This document shows, in pieces, positions 38,205 to 46,592 of a stretch of DNA of 64,000 nt. The stretch is from BOG-224 sp963783505 (GTDB taxonomy: Bacteria; Acidobacteriota; Terriglobia; Bryobacterales; Bryobacteraceae), in NCBI GenBank assembly GCA_963783505.1, contig CAWAOP010000021.1, positions 62,001 through 126,000 on the forward strand. Direction: 5' to 3'. Numbering within the stretch: the stretch's first letter is position 1; each line of letters begins with the position of its first letter. Made by a program: the position numbers and the translations under genes. The notes under the pieces were generated by a model. That model worked only from the letters and a program-made list of their open reading frames with translations, had not been told where the DNA came from and did no database searches.

Positions 38205-40949
38205 TTACGCCGTGCGGTTGGCTTCGCCCTTATCGCCGCTGATGGCCGCCTGCGCCGCCGCCAGCCGCGCGATGGGCACGCGGTACGGAGAGCAGGAGAC
38301 GTAGTCCATGCCGACGCCGTAGCAGAACATCACCGAACTGGGCTCGCCGCCGTGCTCGCCGCAGATGCCGATTTCCAGATCGGGACGCGCCTCGCGGCCC
38401 TTCGCCACGGCCCACTTGATCAGCAGACCGACGCCTTCCTGATCGAGCACGCCGAACGGATCGGCCTTGAAGATTTTCTTCTCCTCGTAGTCCTTGGAGA
38501 ACTTCGTGTAGTCGTCGCGCGATAGACCCATGGTGGTCTGAGTCAGATCGTTGGTGCCGAAGCTAAAGAACTCGGCTTCCTTGGCGATCTGGTCGGCCAA
38601 CAGGGCGGCGCGCGGAATCTCGATCATGGTGCCGATCAGATACTTCTGTTTCTTCAGACCGGCCTTGGCGAGAACTTCCTCGGCTACGCGCTTCACGATG
38701 TCCCTCTGGTTCTCGAATTCCTGCACTCCGCCGATCAGCGGAATCATGACCTCGGGGATGACCTTCTTGCCCTTCTTCGCGACCTGGACAACGGCCTCGA
38801 AGATGGCGCGCGCCTGCATCTCGGTGATCTCCGGATAGGTGATGCCGAGACGGCAGCCGCGATGGCCGAGCATGGGGTTGAACTCGTGCAGGGCTTCGAC
38901 GCGCTTCAGCAAGCCGGGCAGCACGGTCTTGAGGGCCTTCACATCGGGGACGAAGTTCTTATAGCGGGCCACCATCTCCTTCTTGGCCTTCAGGTCGGCC
39001 GAGGGGAGCTTGGCGAGGTCAACCATCAACTCTTCGCGCTTCGGAACGAACTCATGCAGCGGCGGATCCAGTGTGCGGATAACCACCGGGAATCCGTCCA
39101 TGGCTTCGAACAAACCGACGAAGTCCCTGCGCTGCATGGGGAGCAGTTTTGCGAGGGCCTTGCGGCGATCCTTCTCGGTCTCACAGAGAATCATGGCCTG
39201 CACGTGCGGCAGGCGATCCTCGGCGAAGAACATGTGCTCGGTACGGCATAGGCCGATGCCTTCGGCGCCGAACTTGCGGGCGGCCTTGGCATCGCGCGGG
39301 ATGTCGGCATTGGCGCGCACGCCGAACTTGCCGCGGAACTTGTCGGCCATCTTCATGAACTTGGCGAAGGTCGGGGAGTTCGGATCGGGATCCTGCGTCT
39401 CGGCCTGGCCGAGGTAGACTTCGCCGGTCGCTCCGTTGATCGATACCCAGTCGCCTGCCTTGACGTCGATCGTCTGATCCTTGGTGGTCACCGAGGCCGT
39501 CTTCGCGCGCTCATTGATGGAAACGGCCCCGCAGCCGACTACGCAGGGGACGCCCATGCCGCGCGCCACCACGGCGGCGTGCGAGCTCTTGCCGCCCACC
39601 GCGGTCAGGATGCCCTTGGAGGCGTCCATGCCGTGGATGTCGTCCGGAGTGGTCTCTTTGCGGAAGAGGATGACCGGGCCGGAAGGCGCCATCTCGACCG
39701 CGTCTTCAGAGGTGAAGGCGAGGCGGCCAACGGCGGCGCCGGGGGAAGCATCGATGCCCGTGGCAAGCTTGGTGAGTTTCCTCAGGCTGGTGACGTCGAA
39801 CACCGGGTGCAGAAGCTGATCGAGCTGGTTGGGGGCCACGCGGCCGACGGCGGTCTTCTCGTCGATGAGCTTCTCTTCCACCATGTCAACCGCGACCTTC
39901 ACGGCCGCCGGACCCGTGCGCTTGCCGTTGCGGGTCTGCAGCATGTACAGGACGCCTTCCTGTACCGTGAACTCGAAGTCCTGCATGTCCTTGTAGTGCT
40001 TTTCGAGGCTCGCGGTGATGCCGCGGAGCTGCTTGTAGACGTCCGCGTTCCAGGTTTCCAGTTCGCTGATGGGCTGCGGCGTGCGGATGCCCGCTACCAC
40101 GTCTTCACCCTGTGCGTTGACCAGGAACTCGCCGTAAAAAACCTTCTCGCCGGTGCCGGGATCGCGCGTGAAACCGACGCCCGTGCACGAGGTGTCGCCC
40201 ATGTTTCCGAACACCATCGCCTGGACGTTCACTGCGGTGCCGAGGCGGTCGGAGATCTTCTCCATCTTGCGATAGTAGGAGGCCTTCGGCGCCCACCAGG
40301 ACATGAACACCGCGTTACGCGCGAGGATAAGCTGTTCCTTGCAGTCCTGCGGGAACTCGCGCTTGAGCGCCTTCTTCGCGATCTTCTTGAACTCTTCGAT
40401 AATGGCCTTCAGGTCTTCGGCCGAAAGGTCGGTATCGAGCTTCGCCTTCACCTTGTGCTTGCGGGCGTCGAACGCCTCGTCGAACAGCGCCATGTCGATG
40501 CCGAGGGCCACTTCGCCGAACATCTGGATGAAGCGGCGATAGCAGTCATAGGCAAAACGAGGGTTACCGGTCTTGGCCACCAGGCCTTCCACGGTCTCGT
40601 CGTTGAGGCCGAGGTTGAGAATGGTGTTCATCATCCCAGGCATGGAAAACTTGGCGCCGGAGCGCACGCTGAGCAGCAGCGGATCGGAAGCGTCGCCGAG
40701 CTTCTTGCCGGCCAGGCCCTCCAGCTCCGTCAGGGATTCCCAGATCTGGTCGTCAACTTCGGTGGGGACTTTCTTGTCGTTGTCGAAGAAGACGTTGCAG
40801 ACGTCGGTGATGATGGTGAAACCAGGGGGGACCGGCACGCCGGCGCGGCTCATTTCCGCCAGGCCGGAGCCTTTCCCGCCCAGCAGATCCTTCATGGTTC
40901 CGTCGCCGTCGGCCGTTCCGCCGCCGAACATGTACACGTACTTACTCAT
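38205..40949 (-). CDS. ppdK: Pyruvate, phosphate dikinase
   Basis: 914 residues. N-terminal ATP-grasp: YVYMFGGGTADGDGTMKDLL, GGKGSGLAEMSRAGVPVPPG. Central swivelling phospho-His domain: GGKSSHAAVVARGMGVPCVV (H near residue 455). C-terminal PEP/pyruvate TIM barrel: GIGLCRTEHMFF, LGHRGCRLGITYPEITEMQA, FSFGTNDLTQTTMGLSRDD, and CGEHGGEPSSVMFC. It interconverts pyruvate, ATP, Pi and PEP, AMP, PPi for gluconeogenesis or PPi-linked glycolysis. The length matches the bacterial enzyme. 13 bases behind glyS, with a strong terminator downstream. Confidence 0.96.
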   Translation of the reverse strand: MSKYVYMFGGGTADGDGTMKDLLGGKGSGLAEMSRAGVPVPPGFTIITDVCNVFFDNDKKVPTEVDDQIWESLTELEGLAGKKLGDASDPLLLSVRSGAKFSMPGMMNTILNLGLNDETVEGLVAKTGNPRFAYDCYRRFIQMFGEVALGIDMALFDEAFDARKHKVKAKLDTDLSAEDLKAIIEEFKKIAKKALKREFPQDCKEQLILARNAVFMSWWAPKASYYRKMEKISDRLGTAVNVQAMVFGNMGDTSCTGVGFTRDPGTGEKVFYGEFLVNAQGEDVVAGIRTPQPISELETWNADVYKQLRGITASLEKHYKDMQDFEFTVQEGVLYMLQTRNGKRTGPAAVKVAVDMVEEKLIDEKTAVGRVAPNQLDQLLHPVFDVTSLRKLTKLATGIDASPGAAVGRLAFTSEDAVEMAPSGPVILFRKETTPDDIHGMDASKGILTAVGGKSSHAAVVARGMGVPCVVGCGAVSINERAKTASVTTKDQTIDVKAGDWVSINGATGEVYLGQAETQDPDPNSPTFAKFMKMADKFRGKFGVRANADIPRDAKAARKFGAEGIGLCRTEHMFFAEDRLPHVQAMILCETEKDRRKALAKLLPMQRRDFVGLFEAMDGFPVVIRTLDPPLHEFVPKREELMVDLAKLPSADLKAKKEMVARYKNFVPDVKALKTVLPGLLKRVEALHEFNPMLGHRGCRLGITYPEITEMQARAIFEAVVQVAKKGKKVIPEVMIPLIGGVQEFENQRDIVKRVAEEVLAKAGLKKQKYLIGTMIEIPRAALLADQIAKEAEFFSFGTNDLTQTTMGLSRDDYTKFSKDYEEKKIFKADPFGVLDQEGVGLLIKWAVAKGREARPDLEIGICGEHGGEPSSVMFCYGVGMDYVSCSPYRVPIARLAAAQAAISGDKGEANRTA

Positions 40950-40962
40950 GAGTTTCCTTCTC

Positions 40963-42921
40963 CTATGAAGTGGTTACGATTTCCGAAAAATCCGCGATAG
41001 CGGAGAACTCCGCCAACAGCGCGGCTAACAACGTCAAACGGTTTAGCCGGATATTTTGATCCGGCGCATTTACCAGAATCTTGTCGAAGAACAAATCCAC
41101 TTTGGGCCGCAAGCGGGAGATGGCATGTTCGATCGGCTGCCCCTTGATGGCTAGATACTCTTCGTACAGTTCGCGCTCGGGGCCGGGTTCGAGCAACGGC
41201 TCTTCAATGGAGAGTTTGGCGCGCGAAAGCGCCTGCCCCACCAAACCCTGGCCGGCTTGGTTCAGGATGTTTGCGATGCGTTTGAAACTGGCGGCCAGCG
41301 GCTCGAAATCGGGAGAAGCGCGCAGCTCTTGAATGCGCGTCAGCCGCGCTTCCAGATCGACCGGGTCGCTCCAGCCCGCGGCCATCGCGGCGTTGACTTC
41401 GTCGTACTTGAATCCTCGAATGTCCTTGAAGTAATAGCGCACGCGCTCTTCGAAGAAGCTGCGCAATGCGCCGTCTCCGCGAATCAGATCGAAAAGCGAA
41501 ACCTTCATCCCGCCTTCCACTATGATTCGAACCGCGCCCTGCGCCGCACGACGCAACGCGAACGGATCTCGCGATCCAGTTGGAATCAGACCCACGCCAA
41601 AGCAGCCACCGAGCGTATCGAGTTTGTCCGCGAGCGCGACGATCCGCGCGGTCTCGCTCCGCGGGATGGCGTCTTCCATGCTCTCTGGCTTGTACTGGTC
41701 GTAAATCGCCTGCCAGACAGGCTCGGGCTCGCCCTGCGCGCGCGCATACAGTCCGCCTACGACGCCCTGAAGTTCGGTGAATTCTTTCACGAGCTCAGTA
41801 GTGAGATCGCACTTCAAAAGCTCGGCCGCGCGGACTGCGTTTTGGTCGCCCCCGAGTTCCCTGACCAGCGCAACTACGCGCTCCGTCTTCTGTAAATACG
41901 AACCGAGCTTGGCTTGGAATGTGACGTGAGCGAGGTCCGCGACGCGATCCGCCAGCTTCTTCTTCTGATCGGTCTCCCAGAAAAAGCGCGCATCGTTAAA
42001 TCGCGCGCGCAGGACGCGTTCGTTGCCGTTGCGGACGAAGCCTTCGGGATCGGCGTCGATGTTCATCACGGCAACGAATTGCGGAGCGAGCTTACCGGCC
42101 TCGTCCTCGACGGAGAAGTACTTCTGGTGATGGCGCATCACCGTCACGAGGACTTCTTCGGGCAACTCGAGATACCGATCGTCGAATCCGCCGGTTATAG
42201 GGGTCGGATACTCCGTAAGATAGACGAGCGTTTCGAGCAGCGGCGGATCGGACTTCACGCGCACGCCGGCGGTCTCATGCAAGATCTTGTTGCGGCGTTC
42301 TTCGGCGGAGAGAATGACGAAGTTCTCGCGGAGCTTCGCCTCATAATCGGCCGTCGTCACGACGATCTCTTGCGCGCCCAGCCGGCGGTGTCCGTTGGTT
42401 ACGTTCGAGGAGCGGACTCCCGCGATTTCGAACGGAACGACTTCATCGCCCAGCAACGCCACGATCCAGCGAATCGGCCGGATGAAGCGCGGGCCGCCCT
42501 TGCCCGTCCAGTACATTGTCTTCGGGAACGAGATTCCGAGGACGATGCCGGAAAGTGACTCGGCCAGAATGTCTTGGGTGGCGCGCCCGCGGACCTTCTT
42601 GACCAGAGCGTAGTATTCGCCCTTGGGAGTGGACTCAACCAACAAGTCTTCAGGCTTCACGCCTTGCTTGCGAGCGAAGCCGGCCACCGCCTGCGGCGGG
42701 GCGGACTTCGCCGGGCCGAGCACCTTCTCTTCGCTATCGGCTTGCCGCTCGGGAAGGCCGGTGGCGCGGAGAACGAGGCGGCGCGGCGTGGCATCCAGGG
42801 TGAGCGTCTCGTGCGGAATCTGTAGCTTCTCGAAGTGCGCGCGCAGGCTGGCCAGCGCGGGCAAAATCATCCAATCCGGAATTTCTTCGGCGCCGATTTC
42901 GAGCAGGAAGGGGAGGTTCAT
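40963..42921 (-). CDS. glyS: Glycine--tRNA ligase beta subunit
   Basis: Start at 42921 (MNLPFLLEIGAEEIPDWMIL) with AGGTGG upstream; an open frame continues to 43068 only because it reads a hairpin element. 652 residues. Conserved: LLEIGAEEIP, MYWTGKGGPRFIRPIRWIVA, GHRRLGAQEI, LTEYPTPITGGFDDRYLELP, VMRHHQKYFSVEDEAG, FVAVMNIDADPEGFVRNGNE. It binds tRNA-Gly and forms an alpha2-beta2 enzyme with GlyQ. Codons 561-568 (VGQALSRA) match the end of repeat copy 1, so a repeat fragment seems absorbed in the coding sequence. Confidence 0.95.
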   Translation of the reverse strand: MNLPFLLEIGAEEIPDWMILPALASLRAHFEKLQIPHETLTLDATPRRLVLRATGLPERQADSEEKVLGPAKSAPPQAVAGFARKQGVKPEDLLVESTPKGEYYALVKKVRGRATQDILAESLSGIVLGISFPKTMYWTGKGGPRFIRPIRWIVALLGDEVVPFEIAGVRSSNVTNGHRRLGAQEIVVTTADYEAKLRENFVILSAEERRNKILHETAGVRVKSDPPLLETLVYLTEYPTPITGGFDDRYLELPEEVLVTVMRHHQKYFSVEDEAGKLAPQFVAVMNIDADPEGFVRNGNERVLRARFNDARFFWETDQKKKLADRVADLAHVTFQAKLGSYLQKTERVVALVRELGGDQNAVRAAELLKCDLTTELVKEFTELQGVVGGLYARAQGEPEPVWQAIYDQYKPESMEDAIPRSETARIVALADKLDTLGGCFGVGLIPTGSRDPFALRRAAQGAVRIIVEGGMKVSLFDLIRGDGALRSFFEERVRYYFKDIRGFKYDEVNAAMAAGWSDPVDLEARLTRIQELRASPDFEPLAASFKRIANILNQAGQGLVGQALSRAKLSIEEPLLEPGPERELYEEYLAIKGQPIEHAISRLRPKVDLFFDKILVNAPDQNIRLNRLTLLAALLAEFSAIADFSEIVTTS

Positions 42922-42943
42922 GACGCCACCTGTTGACGAAATA

Positions 42944-43068
42944 GTGGGGCGGACCCCCTGGTCCGCGCGGGTCCCCCGGGACCCGCTTTTCGCTCGAAAG
43001 GCCCATCTTTCCGACCGCCGCAAGAGGCCGACGAGGGCGTCGGCCGCGGACCAGGGGGTCCGCCCCAC
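42944..43068. repeat. GTGGGGC-family element with 24-bp perfect terminal inverted repeats (copy 3)
   Basis: Left arm 42944-42967 and right arm 43045-43068 are perfect reverse complements, starting GTGGGGCGGACCCCCTGG. Inside is GCGGGTCCCCCGGGACCCGC. It lies in the 166-base gap between glyQ and glyS, two subunits of one enzyme. A hairpin here could alter the relative expression of the two. Confidence 0.85.
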
Positions 43069-43087
43069 GCATGAAGGAAGTGCAGGC

Positions 43088-43975
43088 TCACAGGGCTACC
43101 TCCTGCTGTTGATCCATCCAGGCATGCGCGACGCCGACGGCCAGCTTGCGGACGCGCTGGATGACGCCGACGCGCTCGGTGACGCTGATGGCCCCGCGCG
43201 AATCGAGCGTGTTAAACAGGTTGGAACACTTCAGTACCTGATCGTAGGCTGCCAGCAGCGGGAATCTACGTTTCTCGGCCGATTTCGGATCGTAGGCTTT
43301 CAGGAGCCGCGCCGCTTCGCCCTCGTGCAAATCGAAGAGTTTCCAGAGAGTCGGAATGTCGGCGATCTCGAAGTTATAGACCGAGTATTGCAACTCGTCC
43401 ATGTAGCGGACGTCGGCGTAAGTGAATCCTTTGGCCCAGTCGATATCGTAGACGCTGTTCTTCACCTGCAGGAAAGCGGTGAGGCGCTCCAGGCCGTAAG
43501 TCAGTTCCGCTGGGACTAAGTCGAGGTCGATTCCGCCGCACTGCTGGAAGTAAGTGAACTGAGTGACTTCCAGTCCATCCAGCATCACCTGCCATCCGAT
43601 GCCCCAGGCGCCGAGCGTGGGCGATTCCCAGTTATCCTCTTCGAACTTGATATCGTGCTTGCGAAGGTCAATTCCGATGGCTTCCAGGCTGCCGAGATAT
43701 TGCTCGACGACATCGTCGGGCGACGGCTTGAGAATCACCTGAAGCTGCTGGTGTTTGAAGAGGCGGTTGGGGTTGTCGCCGTAACGGCCATCGGCCGGTC
43801 TCCGGCTGGGCTGGACGTACGCGACGCGGTATGGCTTTGGCCCAAGCACGCGCAGGAACGTCTCCGGGCACATGGTGCCGGCTCCGACTTCGACGTCGTA
43901 GGGCTCCTGGATCACGCAGCCGCGCTCTCCCCAGTACTGTTTCAACTTGAAGACGATTTCCTGAAAGGATTGCAT
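43088..43975 (-). CDS. glyQ: Glycine--tRNA ligase alpha subunit
   Basis: 295 residues from 43975 (MQSFQEIVFKLKQYWGERGC). Class II aminoacyl-tRNA synthetase: CVIQEPYDVEVGAGTMCPET, FLRVLGPKPYRVAYVQPSRR, PADGRYGDNPNRLFKHQQLQ, WESPTLGAWGIGWQVMLDGL and EVTQFTYFQQCGGIDLDLVP. The alpha subunit binds glycine and ATP. The frame stays open to 44059 without extra family sequence, because it runs through a repeat. Upstream recO and downstream glyS are on the same strand. Confidence 0.96.
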   Translation of the reverse strand: MQSFQEIVFKLKQYWGERGCVIQEPYDVEVGAGTMCPETFLRVLGPKPYRVAYVQPSRRPADGRYGDNPNRLFKHQQLQVILKPSPDDVVEQYLGSLEAIGIDLRKHDIKFEEDNWESPTLGAWGIGWQVMLDGLEVTQFTYFQQCGGIDLDLVPAELTYGLERLTAFLQVKNSVYDIDWAKGFTYADVRYMDELQYSVYNFEIADIPTLWKLFDLHEGEAARLLKAYDPKSAEKRRFPLLAAYDQVLKCSNLFNTLDSRGAISVTERVGVIQRVRKLAVGVAHAWMDQQQEVAL

Positions 43976-43993
43976 TGATGAATCAGTTTTCCA

Positions 43994-44079
43994 GTGGGAC
44001 AGGCCATCGGTTTTTGTGGCCTGTCGCCTTTGCCTCGAAGACCCGCCGACAGACGACAAAAGACGATCGTCTGTCCCAC
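43994..44079. repeat. GTGGGACAG...CTGTCCCAC hairpin element (copy 4, variant)
   Basis: A variant of the family: outer ends GTGGGACAG and CTGTCCCAC; inside, ACAGGCCA...TGGCCTGT (43999-44024) and GACAGACGA...TCGTCTGTC (44048-44075). It occupies the gap between recO and glyQ. Confidence 0.75.
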
Positions 44080-44089
44080 CTGCTCCACT

Positions 44090-44860
44090 TCACCCTTCCT
44101 CCAGCATCGCGGCCGTCGTCAGCTTTCGCTCCGCGTGCGTTTCAATTTGCTGCACCAGAAACCTTCGCAGATCCGAAGCGGTCTCCCGGTTCCAGCCCGG
44201 GGCCACTTGCGCAACCGGCGTTCGGAGCATCTCGGCCGCCAACCGGCGCGACGCGGCGGTTAGCTCCATTCCTCCGCCGGCCGCCACCGTATTGCGGCAG
44301 TGCCCGCACAGCAGGCCCTCGCGCCCTCGGATGAAATACGCGCGCTCGGAGGGGACTTCCAAATCGCCGCCGCAACTCAAACAAACGCTCAACTCCGGCA
44401 GCCAGCCCGAGAGCCTCACGGCCCACAGCGAAAAATACGCCACCGCTCGCCATGCCGCCGCTTCCCGCTCGGAGCCGGCCCGGCGCATCGAATCCAAAAC
44501 CGCCGCCAGCAAGCGGAAGAACTTCTCACTCGGCTCCGCTGCGGGAAGCAACTGCTCGCTCACCTCGGCGAAGTAGTCCAGCGCCAGGCCCGTGCGGTAA
44601 TCGGAGACCATGTCGAATTGGGATTGGATCAATTCGCAAGAGTCCAGGTTGACCAGCTCGCGGGTTTCACGCTGAAAGTACGCCATCCTCACGTGCGATA
44701 ACCGCTCCAGCCCCGCGCCGAAAGCGCTCTTCGGCCGCCGCGCCCGCTTGGCCACCCCCCGCAATTTCCCGAGATCCCTGGCCAGAAAGCTGACGACGAG
44801 GTCTGCTTCCTTCAGCGGATACGTACGGAGGACAAATGCTTCGCTGACGCGCGCTGGCAC
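44090..44860 (-). CDS. recO: DNA repair protein RecO
   Basis: 256 residues. N-terminal OB fold: SEAFVLRTYPLKEADLVVSF and KLRGVAKRARRPKSAFGAGL. The C-terminal helical domain holds the zinc site CLSCGGDLE...GREGLLCGHC near residues 158-188. RecO loads RecA onto SSB-coated DNA with RecR. recO before glyQ-glyS is a well-known order in several phyla. Confidence 0.93.
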   Translation of the reverse strand: MPARVSEAFVLRTYPLKEADLVVSFLARDLGKLRGVAKRARRPKSAFGAGLERLSHVRMAYFQRETRELVNLDSCELIQSQFDMVSDYRTGLALDYFAEVSEQLLPAAEPSEKFFRLLAAVLDSMRRAGSEREAAAWRAVAYFSLWAVRLSGWLPELSVCLSCGGDLEVPSERAYFIRGREGLLCGHCRNTVAAGGGMELTAASRRLAAEMLRTPVAQVAPGWNRETASDLRRFLVQQIETHAERKLTTAAMLEEG

Positions 44861-44950
44861 ACGTGGAATGCTCAGAGTAACACGGATAAAAATGGCGCGC
44901 TCAAAGGCCCGCGGACACGTTTGCCACCACGGGGCTGCGGGGAAAGCCAG

Positions 44951-45883
44951 TCAGCGGCGGAACTCCGCGTGGAAGGCACCCCGCAACTGGCGGTCCGCGC
45001 GCCGATCGACGGTTTGCTCCAGCGCAACCCTCACCCGTTCTTCATTGCGATACGTGCGTAGCGCCTGAATGACTTCGACCGCAATCGGTGGCTCCCCATT
45101 GGCCACGAGGGACAACAGGAAATCCAGCGCGGAATCCTGGCGGGCGGTGGCAAGCGCGAGCAACAGAACGCGGCGCATCGATCCCTGGACCGTGCGTTCC
45201 CATTTCTCCCGGAGCACATCGATGGCGCCTGACAGGCGGCTCGCGCCGAGAGAGAGCGCGGCGACGAAAGAGAGCGAGCGCTCCGTGCCGGAAGCGAGCA
45301 TCCCCGAGAAGCACTCCGCGAGCACATCCGGGTCGCTATCGCCGGTAAGGGCCTTCAGGAGCAGAAGCAGTTCACCGGTCTCTCCCACCAGCGAACCGAG
45401 GGCGCGGGCCGCTGCTGCCCTTACGCGCGGCTCCTTGTCGGCGAGGAGGCGGACCACTTCGAATACGGCATCCGGGTGGCGTGTCTGGACGAGTCCGAGC
45501 GCGCTGTCGGCGCGGAGTTGCGCCGCTGCGTTGACGGGCGGGCCGAAGGACGCCTCCATCTGGATGTGGCGCACGCCCTTGAGGTACACGTCCGCCGATT
45601 CGTAATCCATGGAGTAGAGCGCGCCAACGATGGCTGTGGCAGCCGCGCAGCCTTTGTCCAGCTTCGCGGGATTGGCCATCAGGCGGTGGAACGCCGCGGC
45701 GAGTTCCGGGATGAGTTCGGCGATGCGAAGCTCGCCGGCGGTTCTGGCGGCCTTGGCTACCACCAGGTTGGACCGGTGCCCGAGGAAGCTCGCGAGCTGA
45801 CGCTGGAATTGCGGCGAACCGGGGTTTCGGCGCAACTCCGCTAAGGCGGTGAGGGCTTCCTCGGTGGGATCGCGTTTGCTCAT
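44951..45883 (-). CDS. HEAT-repeat protein
   Basis: 310 residues built of about seven alpha-helical repeats, for example FLGHRSNLVVAKAARTAGEL, LLADKEPRVRAAAARALGSL and ALTGDSDPDVLAECFSGMLA. No signal peptide or catalytic motif. HEAT proteins act as scaffolds. It lies just upstream of recO on the same strand, separated by 90 bases, and may be first in that run. Function unknown. Confidence 0.8.
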   Translation of the reverse strand: MSKRDPTEEALTALAELRRNPGSPQFQRQLASFLGHRSNLVVAKAARTAGELRIAELIPELAAAFHRLMANPAKLDKGCAAATAIVGALYSMDYESADVYLKGVRHIQMEASFGPPVNAAAQLRADSALGLVQTRHPDAVFEVVRLLADKEPRVRAAAARALGSLVGETGELLLLLKALTGDSDPDVLAECFSGMLASGTERSLSFVAALSLGASRLSGAIDVLREKWERTVQGSMRRVLLLALATARQDSALDFLLSLVANGEPPIAVEVIQALRTYRNEERVRVALEQTVDRRADRQLRGAFHAEFRR

Positions 45884-46121
45884 GCGGCCGAACTGCGGTC
45901 ATTATCATAACGCGCGGCGGAGAACGTACGGCTGCCAGGGCGCCGTCCCCCCGCCTAATCCCGTTGGCCGGTACTGCCGGGCGCCGTGCGAGGCGGCGCA
46001 TGTGGGTGGGGCAGAACTCCCTATTTGCGCAAATGGCGACAGAATACTCGTGTTATTCGGCCCAAGCCTGTGGTACGTTGAATGCTAAGCCGTTAAACAG
46101 GATTAAAGGACTCCTTTAACC
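45884..46121. promoter_or_regulatory. Divergent upstream region of the Rrf2 gene with two palindromes
   Basis: ATTTGCGCAAAT at 46023-46034 is a perfect 12-bp palindrome about 90 bases before the Rrf2 start. TTAAAGGACTCCTTTAA at 46103-46119 is a second, separately listed. No gene in this stretch. Confidence 0.45.
46103..46119 (+). promoter_or_regulatory. Perfect 17-bp palindrome covering the ribosome site of the Rrf2 gene
   Basis: TTAAAGGA, C, TCCTTTAA: 8-bp arms. AAAGGA within the left arm is the only ribosome-binding site for the TTG at 46122. The site could be an operator for the Rrf2 protein or an RNA hairpin hiding the site, or both. Inference. Confidence 0.65.
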
Positions 46122-46571
46122 TTGCAACTGACACGAGGCGCCGACTACGCGGTACGCGCGATGATCCACCTGGCCGGATTGGCTCCGGGGGCCAGGGTCA
46201 GCCGTACCGAACTTGCTACTACGATCGAATGCCCGGAGCAATTCCTTTCGAAGGTACTCCAGAATCTGGCGAGAGCCGGACTGGTTGTCTCGCATAGGGG
46301 CAATACCGGAGGATTCGAGCTACCCCAGCCGGTCAAGAACGTTACGCTGCTGGAGGTGGTTGAGGCGATTGAAGGCCCCATCCGGCTCAACCTCTGCCTG
46401 ACTTCGGATCAGGCCTGCGGCCGCCAGAAATGGTGTCCCGCTCATGGCGTGTGGGCAGAAGCCCAAGAGGCGGTCGCCGTGGTGCTGCAAAAGGCGACTA
46501 TAGGGGAACTGGCTCGGCGAGCTGCAATCGCGGATCCCGATCCCCAGCCGGGGACGCTGCCTATCCGCTGA
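46122..46571 (+). CDS. Rrf2-family transcriptional regulator, probably iron-sulfur sensing
   Basis: 149 residues from TTG 46122 (MQLTRGADYAVRAMIHLAGL). The winged helix is typical: VSRTELATTIECPEQFLSKV, LQNLARAGLVVSHRGNTGGF, and the LLEVVEAIEGP hinge. Three cysteines, CLTSDQACGRQKWC, match the C-x(5-7)-C-x(4-5)-C cluster loop of IscR/NsrR/RsrR. It likely senses redox, nitric oxide or cluster supply. No isc or suf genes are nearby. The leader palindrome suggests autoregulation. The next gene converges. Confidence 0.88.
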   Translation: MQLTRGADYAVRAMIHLAGLAPGARVSRTELATTIECPEQFLSKVLQNLARAGLVVSHRGNTGGFELPQPVKNVTLLEVVEAIEGPIRLNLCLTSDQACGRQKWCPAHGVWAEAQEAVAVVLQKATIGELARRAAIADPDPQPGTLPIR

Positions 46572-46592
46572 GGAGCGCCGCGGACCAGCCGG

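Noticed and set aside
39579..41000. Long plus-strand frame opposite ppdK
   Set aside because: Antisense shadow of a highly conserved gene; no ribosome site or family motif.
42922..43068. 49-residue N-terminal extension of GlyS
   Set aside because: It translates repeat copy 3; the family start MNLPFLLEIGAEEIP has its own ribosome site.
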